DNA of 64,000 bases from Chloroflexota bacterium (GCA_030603665.1 JAUVXJ010000002.1:310001-374000), one strand, 5' to 3'; counted from the first letter of the stretch, positions 26,394-35,110 are shown. Notes: a model not told the origin generated them from the sequence alone. Translations and numbers: made by a program.

Positions 26394-27161
26394 ATGCCAA
26401 GAAGACTGACCACGCAACAACTGGAAGAAGACTCTCATTGGTGGTTCGCCAGCAGAACGCACGCTTTGCTGGGATTGCTGGACAGAGAGGTGCCCGGCAA
26501 CAACCTGTCTGTACTTGATGTCGGTTGCGGCGCAGGAAACATGATTCACCATCTCAGCCGCTACGGAACGGTCATCGGTATCGACAACAACCCCGTACCC
26601 TTGGAGATTGCGCACCAGCGGGGCTACGATGCCCGGCTGGCCGACGCTGAAGACATGCCATTTGAGGATGGATCATTCCATCTGGTGACCGCGCTGGACG
26701 TCATTGAGCACTGCGACGACGAGCTGCAGATTCTCAGGGAATGCCATCGCGTCTGCACCGACGGTGGCTGGATAGCGATCACAGTGCCAGCTTTCCAATG
26801 GTTGTGGAGCAACAACGATGTGATCAATGATCATAAGCGTCGGTACTCGCGGTCAGACCTGCGTGCCCGGGTGACTGAGGCCGGGTTTGCTGTCAGTCGC
26901 CTGACGTATAACAATTTCTTCGTCTTTCCCGTGGCAGCACCGTTGATCCTGGCTAGGAGAAGGGCCGAGAAAGAGCCCGATCTGGCCACACCATCCACCG
27001 ATGGAGAGGCCTACCAGGTGGAGATGGAGCCCACTTCACCGCCCGTGAATGCGGTCTTGACTGGCGTTGGAAGGCTTGAGGCCAACGTACTGCACTACAC
27101 CGATCTGCCCCTGGGCACATCTATCATCTGCATCGCTCGCAAGAATGGCGCATCCAGATGA
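26394..27161 (+). CDS. Class I SAM-dependent methyltransferase
   Basis: A 255-residue methyltransferase. Motif I is VLDVGCGAGNMIHHL (about residues 40-54), followed by the acidic end of strand 2 (GIDNN), ADAEDMPF (motif II region) and ALDVIEHCDD. This is the Methyltransf_11 type common in glycan loci, where it may methylate a sugar or lipid carrier. The N-terminal stretch (EEDSHWWFASRTHALLGLL) resembles that of other surface-polysaccharide methyltransferases. GGGAG lies 5 nt before the ATG. The substrate is inferred from neighbours only. Confidence 0.85.
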   Translation: MPRRLTTQQLEEDSHWWFASRTHALLGLLDREVPGNNLSVLDVGCGAGNMIHHLSRYGTVIGIDNNPVPLEIAHQRGYDARLADAEDMPFEDGSFHLVTALDVIEHCDDELQILRECHRVCTDGGWIAITVPAFQWLWSNNDVINDHKRRYSRSDLRARVTEAGFAVSRLTYNNFFVFPVAAPLILARRRAEKEPDLATPSTDGEAYQVEMEPTSPPVNAVLTGVGRLEANVLHYTDLPLGTSIICIARKNGASR

Positions 27162-27271
27162 CACCGTGAGCTGATGCCTGGAGTCAGAGGCCTGTGAGGA
27201 TGCTGACCACAGCTGGCGCGAGGGGCGATGCGATCCATGGATCTCAAGACCACAACGTGGAAGACTAACTG

Positions 27272-28555
27272 ATGATGGAAGAATTCGTCATCGAGGGCGG
27301 ACACCCGCTAGAGGGTACCGTAGTCCCTAGCGGAAACAAGAACGCAGCGCTGCCCATGTTGGCCGCCGCGCTTCTCACCGATCAGAGAGTAGTGTTGCGG
27401 AATGTACCTCAGATCGAGGATATCCGCACCATGGTGGAGATTATCGCGGCCCTGGGAGTGGACATCCAGGAGACAGCTGACCACGAAGTGATAGTGGACG
27501 CCAGGAACGTCAGAACCACGGATCTGGATCCCGAATTGTGCAAGCGAATAAGGGCGTCCATACTCCTGGCTGGACCACTACTAGCGCGCTGCGGCCAGAT
27601 CAAGCTCCCTCCGCCTGGAGGGGATGTGATCGGCAGAAGACGGGTGGACACGCATGTGATGGCCCTGAGAACCCTTGGGGCCGAGATCGACATAGACTAC
27701 GGCTACACGATGAGAACGAATGGTCTCAAGGGTCAAGAGATATTCCTGGATGAGGCCAGTGTCACGGGGACCGAGAACGCCCTCATGGCTGCGTGTACAG
27801 CCGCGGGCAGGACCGTCATCAAGAACGCGGCATCGGAGCCCCACGTGCAGGAACTAGCGCTGTTCCTCAACAAGCTTGGAGCCAGGATATCCAACATCGG
27901 CACAAACACACTCACTGTCGACGGGGTAGACAGACTTCACGGAGGAGAACACGAGGTTGGCCCCGATCACATCGAAATCGGTAGTCTCATCGGCGCGGCG
28001 GCGGTCACCAACGGCGAGATTCTAATCAAGGAGACAGTACCGGCACACCTGCAGATGACTCTGCTCACTTTCAAGAGGCTGGGGATTGAGGTGGAGATCC
28101 GAGGACAGGATTTCCATGTGCCGCGCGGGCAAAGCCTGAAGATCGTTGCTGACGCTCATGGGGTGATTCCCACGATTGACGACGCACCCTGGCCGGGCTT
28201 CCCGGCTGACCTGATGAGCATCGCTACTGTAGTCGCCACCCGCTGCGAGGGCACCATCTTGATGTTCGAAAAGATGTATGAGAGCCGCATGTTCTTCGTT
28301 GACAAGCTCTGCTCTATGGGGGCCCACATCATCCTCTGCGATCCGCATCGGGCCATAGTCACGGGCCCAGCCGAACTTCACGGTGAGACGCTGACCAGTC
28401 CGGACATCCGCGCTGGAATGGCCATGCTTATCGCGGCTCTCTGCGCCGAGGGTACGAGTACTATCAAGAACATCGCCCAGATAGATCGCGGCTATGAGAG
28501 AATCGACGACAAGCTTCGGTCCTTGGGGGCTCGCATCAAGCGCGTGACACACTAG
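27272..28555 (+). CDS. murA: UDP-N-acetylglucosamine 1-carboxyvinyltransferase
   Basis: A 427-residue MurA/EPSP-synthase-fold enzyme. It catalyses the first committed peptidoglycan step, enolpyruvyl transfer from phosphoenolpyruvate to UDP-GlcNAc, in the cytoplasm. Landmarks: PSGNKNAALPM near the N-terminus (K23 equals the PEP/UDP-contacting Lys), PPPGGDVIGRRRVDTH, and AGMAMLIAALCAEG near the end. The loop residue that is Cys115 in E. coli MurA is Asp here (D118), a change known to make MurA insensitive to fosfomycin. The ATG at 27272 has GGAAG 8 nt upstream. The folK gene follows after 19 bp. Confidence 0.93.
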   Translation: MMEEFVIEGGHPLEGTVVPSGNKNAALPMLAAALLTDQRVVLRNVPQIEDIRTMVEIIAALGVDIQETADHEVIVDARNVRTTDLDPELCKRIRASILLAGPLLARCGQIKLPPPGGDVIGRRRVDTHVMALRTLGAEIDIDYGYTMRTNGLKGQEIFLDEASVTGTENALMAACTAAGRTVIKNAASEPHVQELALFLNKLGARISNIGTNTLTVDGVDRLHGGEHEVGPDHIEIGSLIGAAAVTNGEILIKETVPAHLQMTLLTFKRLGIEVEIRGQDFHVPRGQSLKIVADAHGVIPTIDDAPWPGFPADLMSIATVVATRCEGTILMFEKMYESRMFFVDKLCSMGAHIILCDPHRAIVTGPAELHGETLTSPDIRAGMAMLIAALCAEGTSTIKNIAQIDRGYERIDDKLRSLGARIKRVTH

Positions 28556-28574
28556 GCCTCGGGGCAAGGGGCGG

Positions 28575-29078
28575 ATGGCCACGGTCTACCTGAGTCTAGG
28601 ATCGAACCTGGGCAATCGAGCGCTCAACATCTACGCAGCGCTGAGGCACCTGGGAGCGGGGATTCGACTGGAGGAGATCTCATCGTTGTATGAGACCGAG
28701 CCAGTGGGACTGAAGGATCAACCCTGGTTCCTCAATCTGGTCTGCTGCGGCGAGACTGAGCTGTCGCCCGAGGCCTTGCTAGACCTCGCGAAGAGGATTG
28801 AGCAGCACTTGGGCCGAAGGGAAGCTGTACGGTTTGGCCCTCGCATCATCGACATAGACATCCTCTTGTACGACGACCTGCTGCTCAACACACCCCACCT
28901 GCAGATACCGCATCCTCGACTTCACGAGCGAGCTTTCGTGCTGACTCCTCTGACCGAGCTCGCACCCGACCTGGTCCATCCAGCTCTCAACGTCAGCGTG
29001 CGGAAGCTCCAGGAGGGGGCGTCTTCCATGGAGACGATCCGGCTCTATCACTTCAGGGATGAACAAGCCAGTGATTGA
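28575..29078 (+). CDS. folK: 2-amino-4-hydroxy-6-hydroxymethyldihydropteridine diphosphokinase
   Basis: A 167-residue HPPK that transfers pyrophosphate from ATP to hydroxymethyldihydropterin in folate synthesis. It has YLSLGSNLGNR at the N-terminus, YETEPVG, the substrate loop DQPWFLNLV, and the signature RFGPRIIDIDILLYDD followed by IPHPRLHERAFVLTPL. Length is normal for a monofunctional enzyme; the C-terminal ~20 residues extend a little past the usual end. It follows murA by 19 bp (AAGGGG before the ATG) and overlaps the convergent deacetylase gene by 26 bp at their 3' ends. No other folate genes are in the window. Confidence 0.95.
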   Translation: MATVYLSLGSNLGNRALNIYAALRHLGAGIRLEEISSLYETEPVGLKDQPWFLNLVCCGETELSPEALLDLAKRIEQHLGRREAVRFGPRIIDIDILLYDDLLLNTPHLQIPHPRLHERAFVLTPLTELAPDLVHPALNVSVRKLQEGASSMETIRLYHFRDEQASD

Positions 29079-30075
29079 GCCAGTGATCGAAATCATTGAG
29101 GTCGTACGTTCCTCGGACGCGGATTCTCTTCATCTCGAACGGTGTTTCCGACGACTGCAGCGAACCCGCCTCCACGGTGACCGCCCCCCAGTACCCAGCT
29201 GACTTGACCACGTCTATCGTCAACTGATCGTACTGCCCAGAAGGATAGGAGAAGAACCGAACCGACTCCTGTGTTCGAGCCTCTATCGCCTCCCTAGATC
29301 CAAGCACCTGCCAGACGAGGTAGTCATAGGACTTCCCCCACAGGCTCGGATGGGTATAGCTGTGGCTGCCAATCTCCATCCCGTTGGCGTGCAGGAATTC
29401 TATCTCAGACCAGGACATGTATTCGGGTCTCTCCTCGTCAGCGAAACGCGTGATCACGAAGAAGGTGCCCACGAAACCGTACTTCTTGAGCAGAGGATAG
29501 GCGTTCGAGTACTGATCCTCAAAGCCGTCATCGAAGGTCAAGACGACAGGCTTGGCTGGCAGCGCGCGGCCAACCTGGAGGTGCATGGCCAGGTCGGTGA
29601 GGGTGATCGGTTGGTAGCCGCGCTCTACCAGGTGACGCAGCTGAGCCTCAAACCTGGCGGGCGATACAGAGAGATCCCGGCGGATGGAGTCGGCGCTGGC
29701 ATCAGGTACGCCCACATGATGATACATGAGGATCGGAATCACAACTCTCCTTGGTGTGCCGTCAGGCGTTGGTAGAGGAACAGCCGTGGGCGTGGGGACC
29801 AGCCTGCGTATCGCGGTCGGCTCCAAGTCAGCGCTAGATTGAACCCCCGTTGCCGGCTCTGGAGAGGGACCCGGCTGCCGTCTGAGAAGCGGGCGCACGG
29901 GACCTGCGAGGACCCCATAGCGAGATCGGTCCTCGCCCTCGCGCGGCTGCACCGCTGAGTCGAGATCACGCCCCTTGCCCTCCACCTGAGCCTGTACCAG
30001 CAACGCCGTCGCTGTCACCAGTAAACTCAGCAGAAGGACCGAGACCATGCGCCGTCTACCGTAGCGATGTGTCAA
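29053..30075 (-). CDS. Membrane-anchored polysaccharide deacetylase (NodB-type)
   Basis: A 340-residue protein: a signal anchor (RYGRRRMVSVLLLSLL), a low-complexity linker (about 30-110), then a NodB domain. The domain has LMYHHVG, the metal Asp-Asp in VLTFDDGFEDQ, the His pair SHSYTHPSL and FFSYPSGQYD. Such enzymes deacetylate N-acetyl sugars in peptidoglycan or surface glycan outside the cell. Upstream ATGs are rejected: the one at 30120 lies inside the predicted -10 box. The TTG at 30075 follows GGAGAGG and gives a proper charged n-region. It is convergent with folK. Confidence 0.85.
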   Translation of the reverse strand: MTHRYGRRRMVSVLLLSLLVTATALLVQAQVEGKGRDLDSAVQPREGEDRSRYGVLAGPVRPLLRRQPGPSPEPATGVQSSADLEPTAIRRLVPTPTAVPLPTPDGTPRRVVIPILMYHHVGVPDASADSIRRDLSVSPARFEAQLRHLVERGYQPITLTDLAMHLQVGRALPAKPVVLTFDDGFEDQYSNAYPLLKKYGFVGTFFVITRFADEERPEYMSWSEIEFLHANGMEIGSHSYTHPSLWGKSYDYLVWQVLGSREAIEARTQESVRFFSYPSGQYDQLTIDVVKSAGYWGAVTVEAGSLQSSETPFEMKRIRVRGTYDLNDFDHWLNHWLVHP

Positions 30076-30115
30076 TGCCGAAAACCTCTCCTTCACTCGT
30101 GGAAAACTGTCCGAG

Positions 30116-30144
30116 AGCATATCCCATCGCAGGGAAGGTGTCAA
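30116..30144 (-). promoter_or_regulatory. Promoter of the polysaccharide deacetylase gene
   Basis: Minus strand: TTGACA (30144-30139), a 17-bp spacer, TATGCT (30121-30116). The transcript would begin near 30110 and carry GGAGAGG ahead of the TTG start. Confidence 0.65.
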
Positions 30145-30193
30145 GTACTCAGCCTTCCTCTCATGAAGGCGCCCGCGAGCATCCCACCGCTGT

Positions 30194-30222
30194 TTGCCGA
30201 GCATCGTTAGAGGTGCTAGAAT
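30194..30222 (+). promoter_or_regulatory. Promoter of the RpiR-family regulator
   Basis: TTGCCG (30194-30199), a 17-bp spacer, TAGAAT (30217-30222), 51 bp before the ATG. It is divergent from the deacetylase promoter, about 50 bp away, so the RpiR protein may act on both. Confidence 0.6.
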
Positions 30223-30273
30223 ACGCGCCAGGAGGCAATCGACTGGCTCTCCAACTTCAGAAAGGGGTGTTGA

Positions 30274-31152
30274 ATGTTTCAAGAGAGGATTGCACAACAC
30301 TACGCCAGACTTGGGAGGAATCAGAAGAAGATCGCCGACTTCCTCACCCAAAGATACCATGAAGCTGCTTTCATCAATGCGTTCGCCCTCTCCCAGCGCC
30401 TTGAGGTGGACCCTGCGACTGTGACCAGGTTCGCCCAGAGGCTTGGTTATGCAGGCTACCCCGAACTCCTGCATGAAATCCAGGAAATGGTCAAGAAGGA
30501 ACTCAACGTATCCTACGAGCCATCGGTGGAGAAAGGTGATGAGGAAGCCCTGTTTCTGACAGCACTGGCGCAGGAAAAGGAGAACCTGGAACGCGCTATC
30601 ACCCACGTGCGAGGGGAGACGGTGACCGCAGTCATCTCAGCAATGCGTGAAGCCGAGACCATCTATGTAGTGGCACACGGCATGGCCCGGGGTCCGGCGC
30701 AGGCTTTCGTGGCACAGCTTCGCGGCCTGTTGGGCATGTCCGCTCAATTGGTACCGGCAGATCATCTTAACGCAGCCCTGGGCCTCTCAAGTGTGAGCGA
30801 GCCGGACGTCGTCGTCGGAGTGAGCCTCGCAGCCTTGCACGACGACACAGCCCAATTATTGAGGCTGGCGCGCTCCCGAGGCGCCATGACCATTGGCTTC
30901 TCCACATCCCACACGTCTCCAACAGCCTCCAGTGCCGAGCTGAGCCTGGTCTGCCCTGGAGAGTCAACGATCGGCATGCCCTCTGCCGCGTCGCTGACTG
31001 CCATTCTGAGTGCCCTTGCGCACGTACTCGTATCGCAGGACCCCAGGAAGCTGGATGACACGAAGGAAGGTGTCCTGAGAAATATGAACTGGATCCTGGA
31101 GAGAAGAGGAGAGAAGCAGATCCAAGAGGGCGAAATCCTAAGACAGCTCTAG
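30274..31152 (+). CDS. RpiR/MurR-family transcriptional regulator
   Basis: A 292-residue regulator. Residues about 1-77 are an RpiR-type HTH (KKIADFLTQ ... SQRLEVDPATVTRFAQRLGYAGYPE), and residues about 115-250 are a SIS domain that binds phosphosugars (AETIYVVAHGMARGPAQAF). Known relatives sense sugar phosphates such as MurNAc-6-phosphate. The gene is divergent from a polysaccharide deacetylase and near murA, so control of wall or amino-sugar metabolism is a reasonable inference. AAAGGGG lies 6 nt before the ATG. Confidence 0.88.
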   Translation: MFQERIAQHYARLGRNQKKIADFLTQRYHEAAFINAFALSQRLEVDPATVTRFAQRLGYAGYPELLHEIQEMVKKELNVSYEPSVEKGDEEALFLTALAQEKENLERAITHVRGETVTAVISAMREAETIYVVAHGMARGPAQAFVAQLRGLLGMSAQLVPADHLNAALGLSSVSEPDVVVGVSLAALHDDTAQLLRLARSRGAMTIGFSTSHTSPTASSAELSLVCPGESTIGMPSAASLTAILSALAHVLVSQDPRKLDDTKEGVLRNMNWILERRGEKQIQEGEILRQL

Positions 31153-31250
31153 CGAGTGGGCATTCTAGCGGTCACTTGCGCCCACCCAGACGGACTCCGA
31201 GCTGAGCCTTCTCAAGGAATTAGCTCGGTCGGTCTTGAGGGCGCGGCGTT

Positions 31251-32534
31251 CTATGTCTCCACAAAGTAGGAACTACAAGCCTGATCTATCAACTCTCTCG
31301 TCAGAGCAGGCTCCACTCCCTGGTAGTGCGCGATATCAATGATCTGATCCACGATGTCTCGAGGATGGACCGCCCTCAGCTCCCGTTTGACCTTCAAGTA
31401 GTACTCACGCATCAGATACATGAACCCCTCCTGGTCAAAGGGCACATTCCGTTCAGCCGCCACGCGCCTGAAGATATCGTAGAACTCGCGCTCACTCGGG
31501 TTGCCCACCTCTATCTTGTGCCGGATGCGCCGGAGAAAGGCCTCATCCACGAGAGCCTTGGGGTCTATGTTGGTAGAGAACACGATAAGCTGATCAAACG
31601 GTATCTCGATTTTCTTCCCGGTGTGCAGAGTCAGATAGTCGACTCTCGTCTCCAGGGGAACGATCCAGCGGTTCAGCAAGTCTCTGGGCCGGACCTGTTG
31701 CCGCCCGAAATCGTCGATCAGGAACATCCCACCGTTGGCTTTCATCTGGAACGGCGCTTCGTAGAATTTGGACGTGTCGTCGTAGACCAGGTCCAGGCTT
31801 TCCAGAGTCAGTTCGCCACCGGTGACCACGATCGGTCTGTTGATCAGTATCCATCGCCCGTCACGGCGTCCACCCTCGGACCGCGTTGACCCCTGTGCCT
31901 CTACGCCCTCCGCTTCCTGATGGTTCAACTCGTCGAAGACCTTGATGATGTGTCCGTCCACTTCCACGGCATAGGGAAGGTAGATCTCACCCCCAAGCAT
32001 GGAAGCCATGGCCCTCGCGATCACGGTTTTCCCGTTGCCCGGAGGACCGAAGAGGAAGATGGACCGACCAGAGTTGACGGCCGGCCCTACCTTCATCAGC
32101 ATACTGGAGTTGACCACCAGGTGCGACAGCGCACTCTCTACTTGCTCTCGGCTGACAACCACGTCCCCGATCGTCTGACTCCTCATCGCCTTCTGATAGG
32201 CTTCCAGAGTCACCGGAGCAGGCCCCACGTACTGACTGCGATTCAGGGCCTCTCTGACACGCTCGATTCCAGCAGAGGCGATGGAGTACCGAAATGCTCG
32301 CTCGTCGAAGCCCTTGCTGCCGGTTATGCTCACTAATTGCTCACGCTTCAGGAAGGTGAGTGCCTCTTCCACCACCCCGCTGAACGGAAGCCTGAGCTGT
32401 TCGGCGATATCCTGACCACTCAACTCTCCCACCGAGTATATGGTCTTCAAGGCCAAATCGCTCAAGAAGCCCCTGCTCATTCCAGTCTCTTCGATAGAGC
32501 GAGGCTCAAGCAGCAGCCCCCTGGCGTTCTGCAT
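31251..32534 (-). CDS. AAA+ ATPase with N-terminal winged-helix domain
   Basis: A 427-residue cytoplasmic ATPase of unknown role. Residues about 25-100 look like a winged helix (GELSGQDIAEQLRLPFSGVVEEALTF is the helical part, not quoted further). The AAA+ core follows with Walker A GPPGNGKT (165-172), Walker B GGMFLIDDFGRQ (about 262-273), a sensor-like VFSTNIDP and an arginine-finger region AFLRRIRHK. The C-terminal ~100 residues form a helical lid. Related proteins occur in Chloroflexota and other phyla without an established function. The ATG at 32534 is preferred over GTG 32540 because GGGAGG lies 5 nt upstream. It is monocistronic and divergent from the LCP gene. Confidence 0.75.
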   Translation of the reverse strand: MQNARGLLLEPRSIEETGMSRGFLSDLALKTIYSVGELSGQDIAEQLRLPFSGVVEEALTFLKREQLVSITGSKGFDERAFRYSIASAGIERVREALNRSQYVGPAPVTLEAYQKAMRSQTIGDVVVSREQVESALSHLVVNSSMLMKVGPAVNSGRSIFLFGPPGNGKTVIARAMASMLGGEIYLPYAVEVDGHIIKVFDELNHQEAEGVEAQGSTRSEGGRRDGRWILINRPIVVTGGELTLESLDLVYDDTSKFYEAPFQMKANGGMFLIDDFGRQQVRPRDLLNRWIVPLETRVDYLTLHTGKKIEIPFDQLIVFSTNIDPKALVDEAFLRRIRHKIEVGNPSEREFYDIFRRVAAERNVPFDQEGFMYLMREYYLKVKRELRAVHPRDIVDQIIDIAHYQGVEPALTRELIDQACSSYFVET

Positions 32535-32572
32535 GTCCACCTCCCGTTCGGTCTCGCTGATGGCTCCTGTGT

Positions 32573-32601
32573 ATTGTACCCAATCTCATGCCTGGTGCCA
32601 A
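32573..32601 (-). promoter_or_regulatory. Promoter of the AAA+ ATPase gene
   Basis: Minus strand: TTGGCA (32601-32596), a 17-bp spacer, TACAAT (32578-32573), about 39 bp before the ATG. The -35 box overlaps an arm of an 11-bp inverted repeat. Confidence 0.65.
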
Positions 32602-32919
32602 CACCACTGGACGCACCTGGTATCCACACGTGGACATCTGCAGTGCCCAGGGAGGCGGGCGTGGTATCCGGTGTTGGCACGCACGCAGCGCCGCTGCCCG
32701 CCGCACACGTCGGAGGGGTCAATGAGGGACGCTCTGAAGGTCCCCGTTATCGCGCGCCAAACGATGCCGCACACCTGAGCCGGCGACCATCTCCCGATGG
32801 AAGGTTGCGCGCCAGTACGTGACGCCAGAAGCGGGTGGCACCAGCAGGCGAGCTGTGCGAGTCCGGGATGCTCACGGCATGATGCCACCCTTGATCGTGA
32901 GGGATGCTGCCTGGCGGCG

Positions 32920-32948
32920 TTGCCGCCGTCACCTGGGTACGGTATAAT
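32920..32948 (+). promoter_or_regulatory. Promoter of the LCP gene
   Basis: TTGCCG (32920-32925), a 17-bp spacer, TATAAT (32943-32948), 47 bp before the ATG. Confidence 0.68.
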
Positions 32949-32995
32949 GTGCGGCGATCGCCGGTCCAAGCGCGGAGAATAGACAGCAACACTCG

Positions 32996-34009
32996 ATGGC
33001 AGAAGACGGAACAGTCAACTATCTCGCCAGAGTCCTGGCCAGCGCCCTCTACACCCTGTTCTTGATAGGCGGCCTCGTCGGTGCCTATCTGTTCTATAGC
33101 TCAGTCAGGGATATCGTTGCCTACTCCCCTTTGTCCCCTGGGCTACAACTCCCCATCAGTGGCGACCCGGTCTCTCCTCCCGAGAGTGTACCCGACTGGA
33201 GCCAGAGGGAACGCGTCAACATACTGCTACTGGGGGTGGATCAACGGCCCAATGAGGAGGGGCCGTGGCGTTCCGATACGATGATTGTCATCACCGTCGA
33301 TCCAAAATCGATGGCCGCTGGCGCGCTCTCGATTCCACGTGATCTCTATCTCGAGATACCCGGGTACGGCGAGCGACGCGTCAACATGGCCCACTTCCTG
33401 GGCGATGCCTATGACTACCCGGGCGGAGGTCCAGCCCTGGCGATGGACACTATCGAGTACAACTTCGGCATCCCCATGCACTACTATATCCGCATCAATT
33501 TCCAGGGCTTTCGAGAGATGGTGGACTATCTGGGCGGCGTAACCATCAACGTGGAAGAGGAGATATGGGACTATCGATATCCCGATGGGAAGTACGGCTA
33601 CACGACGGTCCACATTCCTGCAGGCACCCAGATCATGGATGGACGAATGACACTACAGTACGCCCGCACTCGCCACAGTGGGACGGACTTCGATCGGCTC
33701 CGGCGACAGCAACAGGTGCTCATGGCGATAAGGAAGAAGGCCCTGCGACTCGATTTGATTCCGAAGATACCGATGTTGGCGAGCACCATGGGCAACGCCG
33801 TGAGTACGAACCTCCAGCTGGGAGAAGTGATTTCCCTGGCTCAAATCGCCTCACAGATAGATGCCGAAGACATTCGCTTCGCGGTCATTGACGAGACAAT
33901 GACAGTCCCCATAGTCCTCGACGACGGCGCGGATGTGCTGTTTCCCGAGCGGGAGAAGATCCGCCAGGCACTAGAGGAGATCTTTCACCCCACCGCAGCC
34001 GATCAGTAA
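32996..34009 (+). CDS. LytR-CpsA-Psr (LCP) family glycopolymer transferase
   Basis: A 337-residue membrane-anchored enzyme. One membrane span (about 13-33) precedes an extracytoplasmic LCP domain (about 75-250). Motifs: NILLLGVDQRP, RSDTMIVITVDP, LSIPRDLYLEIP, and the late FDRLRRQQQV with the Arg residues that hold the polyprenyl pyrophosphate. LCP enzymes move a glycan from its lipid carrier to peptidoglycan or protein, so this one could complete the assembly of a glycan made by the transferase cluster. It has its own promoter and a strong terminator downstream. Confidence 0.9.
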   Translation: MAEDGTVNYLARVLASALYTLFLIGGLVGAYLFYSSVRDIVAYSPLSPGLQLPISGDPVSPPESVPDWSQRERVNILLLGVDQRPNEEGPWRSDTMIVITVDPKSMAAGALSIPRDLYLEIPGYGERRVNMAHFLGDAYDYPGGGPALAMDTIEYNFGIPMHYYIRINFQGFREMVDYLGGVTINVEEEIWDYRYPDGKYGYTTVHIPAGTQIMDGRMTLQYARTRHSGTDFDRLRRQQQVLMAIRKKALRLDLIPKIPMLASTMGNAVSTNLQLGEVISLAQIASQIDAEDIRFAVIDETMTVPIVLDDGADVLFPEREKIRQALEEIFHPTAADQ

Positions 34010-34241
34010 CAACAGGGCCAGTCGCCCCTCCTGCGACACATCCCTTCGCGCACAACTGGCCACGCATCTGTCCACAATCTGCTCGGCTCTAGAATCCAAG
34101 CGTTTCAACAAGTATCTGGAAGCACGGTGCGTGGAGATCCGATCACCTTGGCCCCACCATGGGGCGCCCCTGGCCGTCGAACGGCTGGCTCGCCGAGGTA
34201 GCGAACCGCCTAGAGAGAGTGGGCGCTACAACAACAGAAGA

Positions 34242-34272
34242 CAGCACACCGACTCCTTGAGTCGGTGTGCTG
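34242..34272. terminator. Bidirectional Rho-independent terminator
   Basis: A perfect 13-bp stem (CAGCACACCGACT / AGTCGGTGTGCTG) with a 5-nt loop. It lies between the 3' ends of the LCP gene and the convergent linker protein. The minus-strand side continues with a T-rich tract (TCTTCTGTTGTTG); the plus side is less T-rich (TTCTG). Confidence 0.75.
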
Positions 34273-34326
34273 TTCTGCGCAAGCCCGTGGCTGGAACACG
34301 CCTCGTCCCAGCCAGAGCGAAGCCAT

Positions 34327-35064
34327 CTATGACGTTCGCTTGAAGTCTATGCGCACCGAGTTGAGATTGCAGCCGTTGTTTGTCGTCGTGGTGAATGTCA
34401 CCACCGGAGACACGCCCGTGCCTCCCTCCATAACCTGACAGTTCCAGGTTGCGTCCCTGGGTTGATCGTACAGATACACTTCCCATCCAGCCGGACCATA
34501 CTCTGGATGCCCCCCGGAGACGGACGGCCCCTCGAACCCGCCGCTCCAGCACCGGATGCTCACCCCCGGAAACGGTATCCCTTGTGCATCGTATACCTGG
34601 CCTCCGACACCCAGCCAGTCACACCCCGCCTCGTTCTTATCATTGGGGAGCATGTATGTGTAGCCATGCTGGACATAGGGCCAGGGCGTCGGGCTGGGCG
34701 TTGGCGTATGGGTATGGGTAGCCGTGGGTGGTGGCGCGGGCTTTCGGGTAGCCGTGGGCGTGAACGTCGGAGTTGGAGTGTCCGTCGTTGTAGGCGTAAC
34801 AGTTGGGGTTTCCGTCGGTACCGGTGTGTCCGTGGGCGTCGCTGTGTGAGTGGGCGTCCACGTCGGAGGGAAAGTAGCCACGGTATCCTCCGGCCGAGTC
34901 GCCGTGGGGGATGCCACCGCCACCTCACGCGGTGGCGGGAAGGGGTTCAGGGGCATGTATGGATTTATGTAAATGGTCAGGTAGCAGAGGCAAGTCATGA
35001 CGGTTAGCGCAAGAAACACCACAGTCGCAAACAGAGCCACCCTCTCGTCTATCTGACTCAGCAT
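34327..35064 (-). CDS. Membrane-anchored Thr-Pro linker protein with C-terminal Cys-containing beta domain
   Basis: A 245-residue protein not assigned to a known enzyme family. Residues 9-33 are a membrane anchor, about 50-130 a Thr/Pro-rich linker (for example TPTPSPTP), and about 135-245 a compact globular domain (GCDWLGVGGQVYDAQGIPF ... VYLYDQPRDATWNCQV) like a carboxypeptidase-regulatory/CNA-B-type sandwich. The Cys residues could form a disulphide outside the cell. A second protein of the same layout lies at 42.6-43.3 kb. It follows the TPR-like gene by 46 bp and ends at a strong terminator. A surface-exposed structural or binding role is inferred. Confidence 0.65.
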   Translation of the reverse strand: MLSQIDERVALFATVVFLALTVMTCLCYLTIYINPYMPLNPFPPPREVAVASPTATRPEDTVATFPPTWTPTHTATPTDTPVPTETPTVTPTTTDTPTPTFTPTATRKPAPPPTATHTHTPTPSPTPWPYVQHGYTYMLPNDKNEAGCDWLGVGGQVYDAQGIPFPGVSIRCWSGGFEGPSVSGGHPEYGPAGWEVYLYDQPRDATWNCQVMEGGTGVSPVVTFTTTTNNGCNLNSVRIDFKRTS

Positions 35065-35110
35065 CGCGCCCTACCCCCTTTCCACACCGCTGCCCTCCGA
35101 CTATCACCGC

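Larger units (their letters stand above)
32541..32995. other. Intergenic region with divergent promoters and inverted repeats; no gene seen
   Basis: 455 bp without a credible gene. It holds the AAA+ promoter at its left end and the LCP promoter at its right end. A perfect 11-bp inverted repeat (GTGCCAACACC at 32595-32605, GGTGTTGGCAC at 32670-32680) has one arm over the AAA+ -35 box. An 8-bp inverted repeat (GGGTGGCA 32833-32840, TGCCACCC 32883-32890) and a direct repeat of GGGATGCT (32865, 32901) lie before the LCP promoter. Operators or transcript hairpins are possible. Confidence 0.5.

Noticed and set aside
30076-30606. Longer N-terminus (up to 177 more residues) for the polysaccharide deacetylase
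   Set aside because: It crosses the deacetylase promoter and overlaps the divergent RpiR gene. The ATG at 30120 is inside the -10 box.
32831-32850. T-box-like sequence GGGTGGCACC upstream of the LCP gene
   Set aside because: It matches the core of the T-box motif, but it is before the LCP promoter (not transcribed from it), no specifier stem or terminator is visible, and the downstream gene is not an aminoacyl-tRNA or amino-acid gene.
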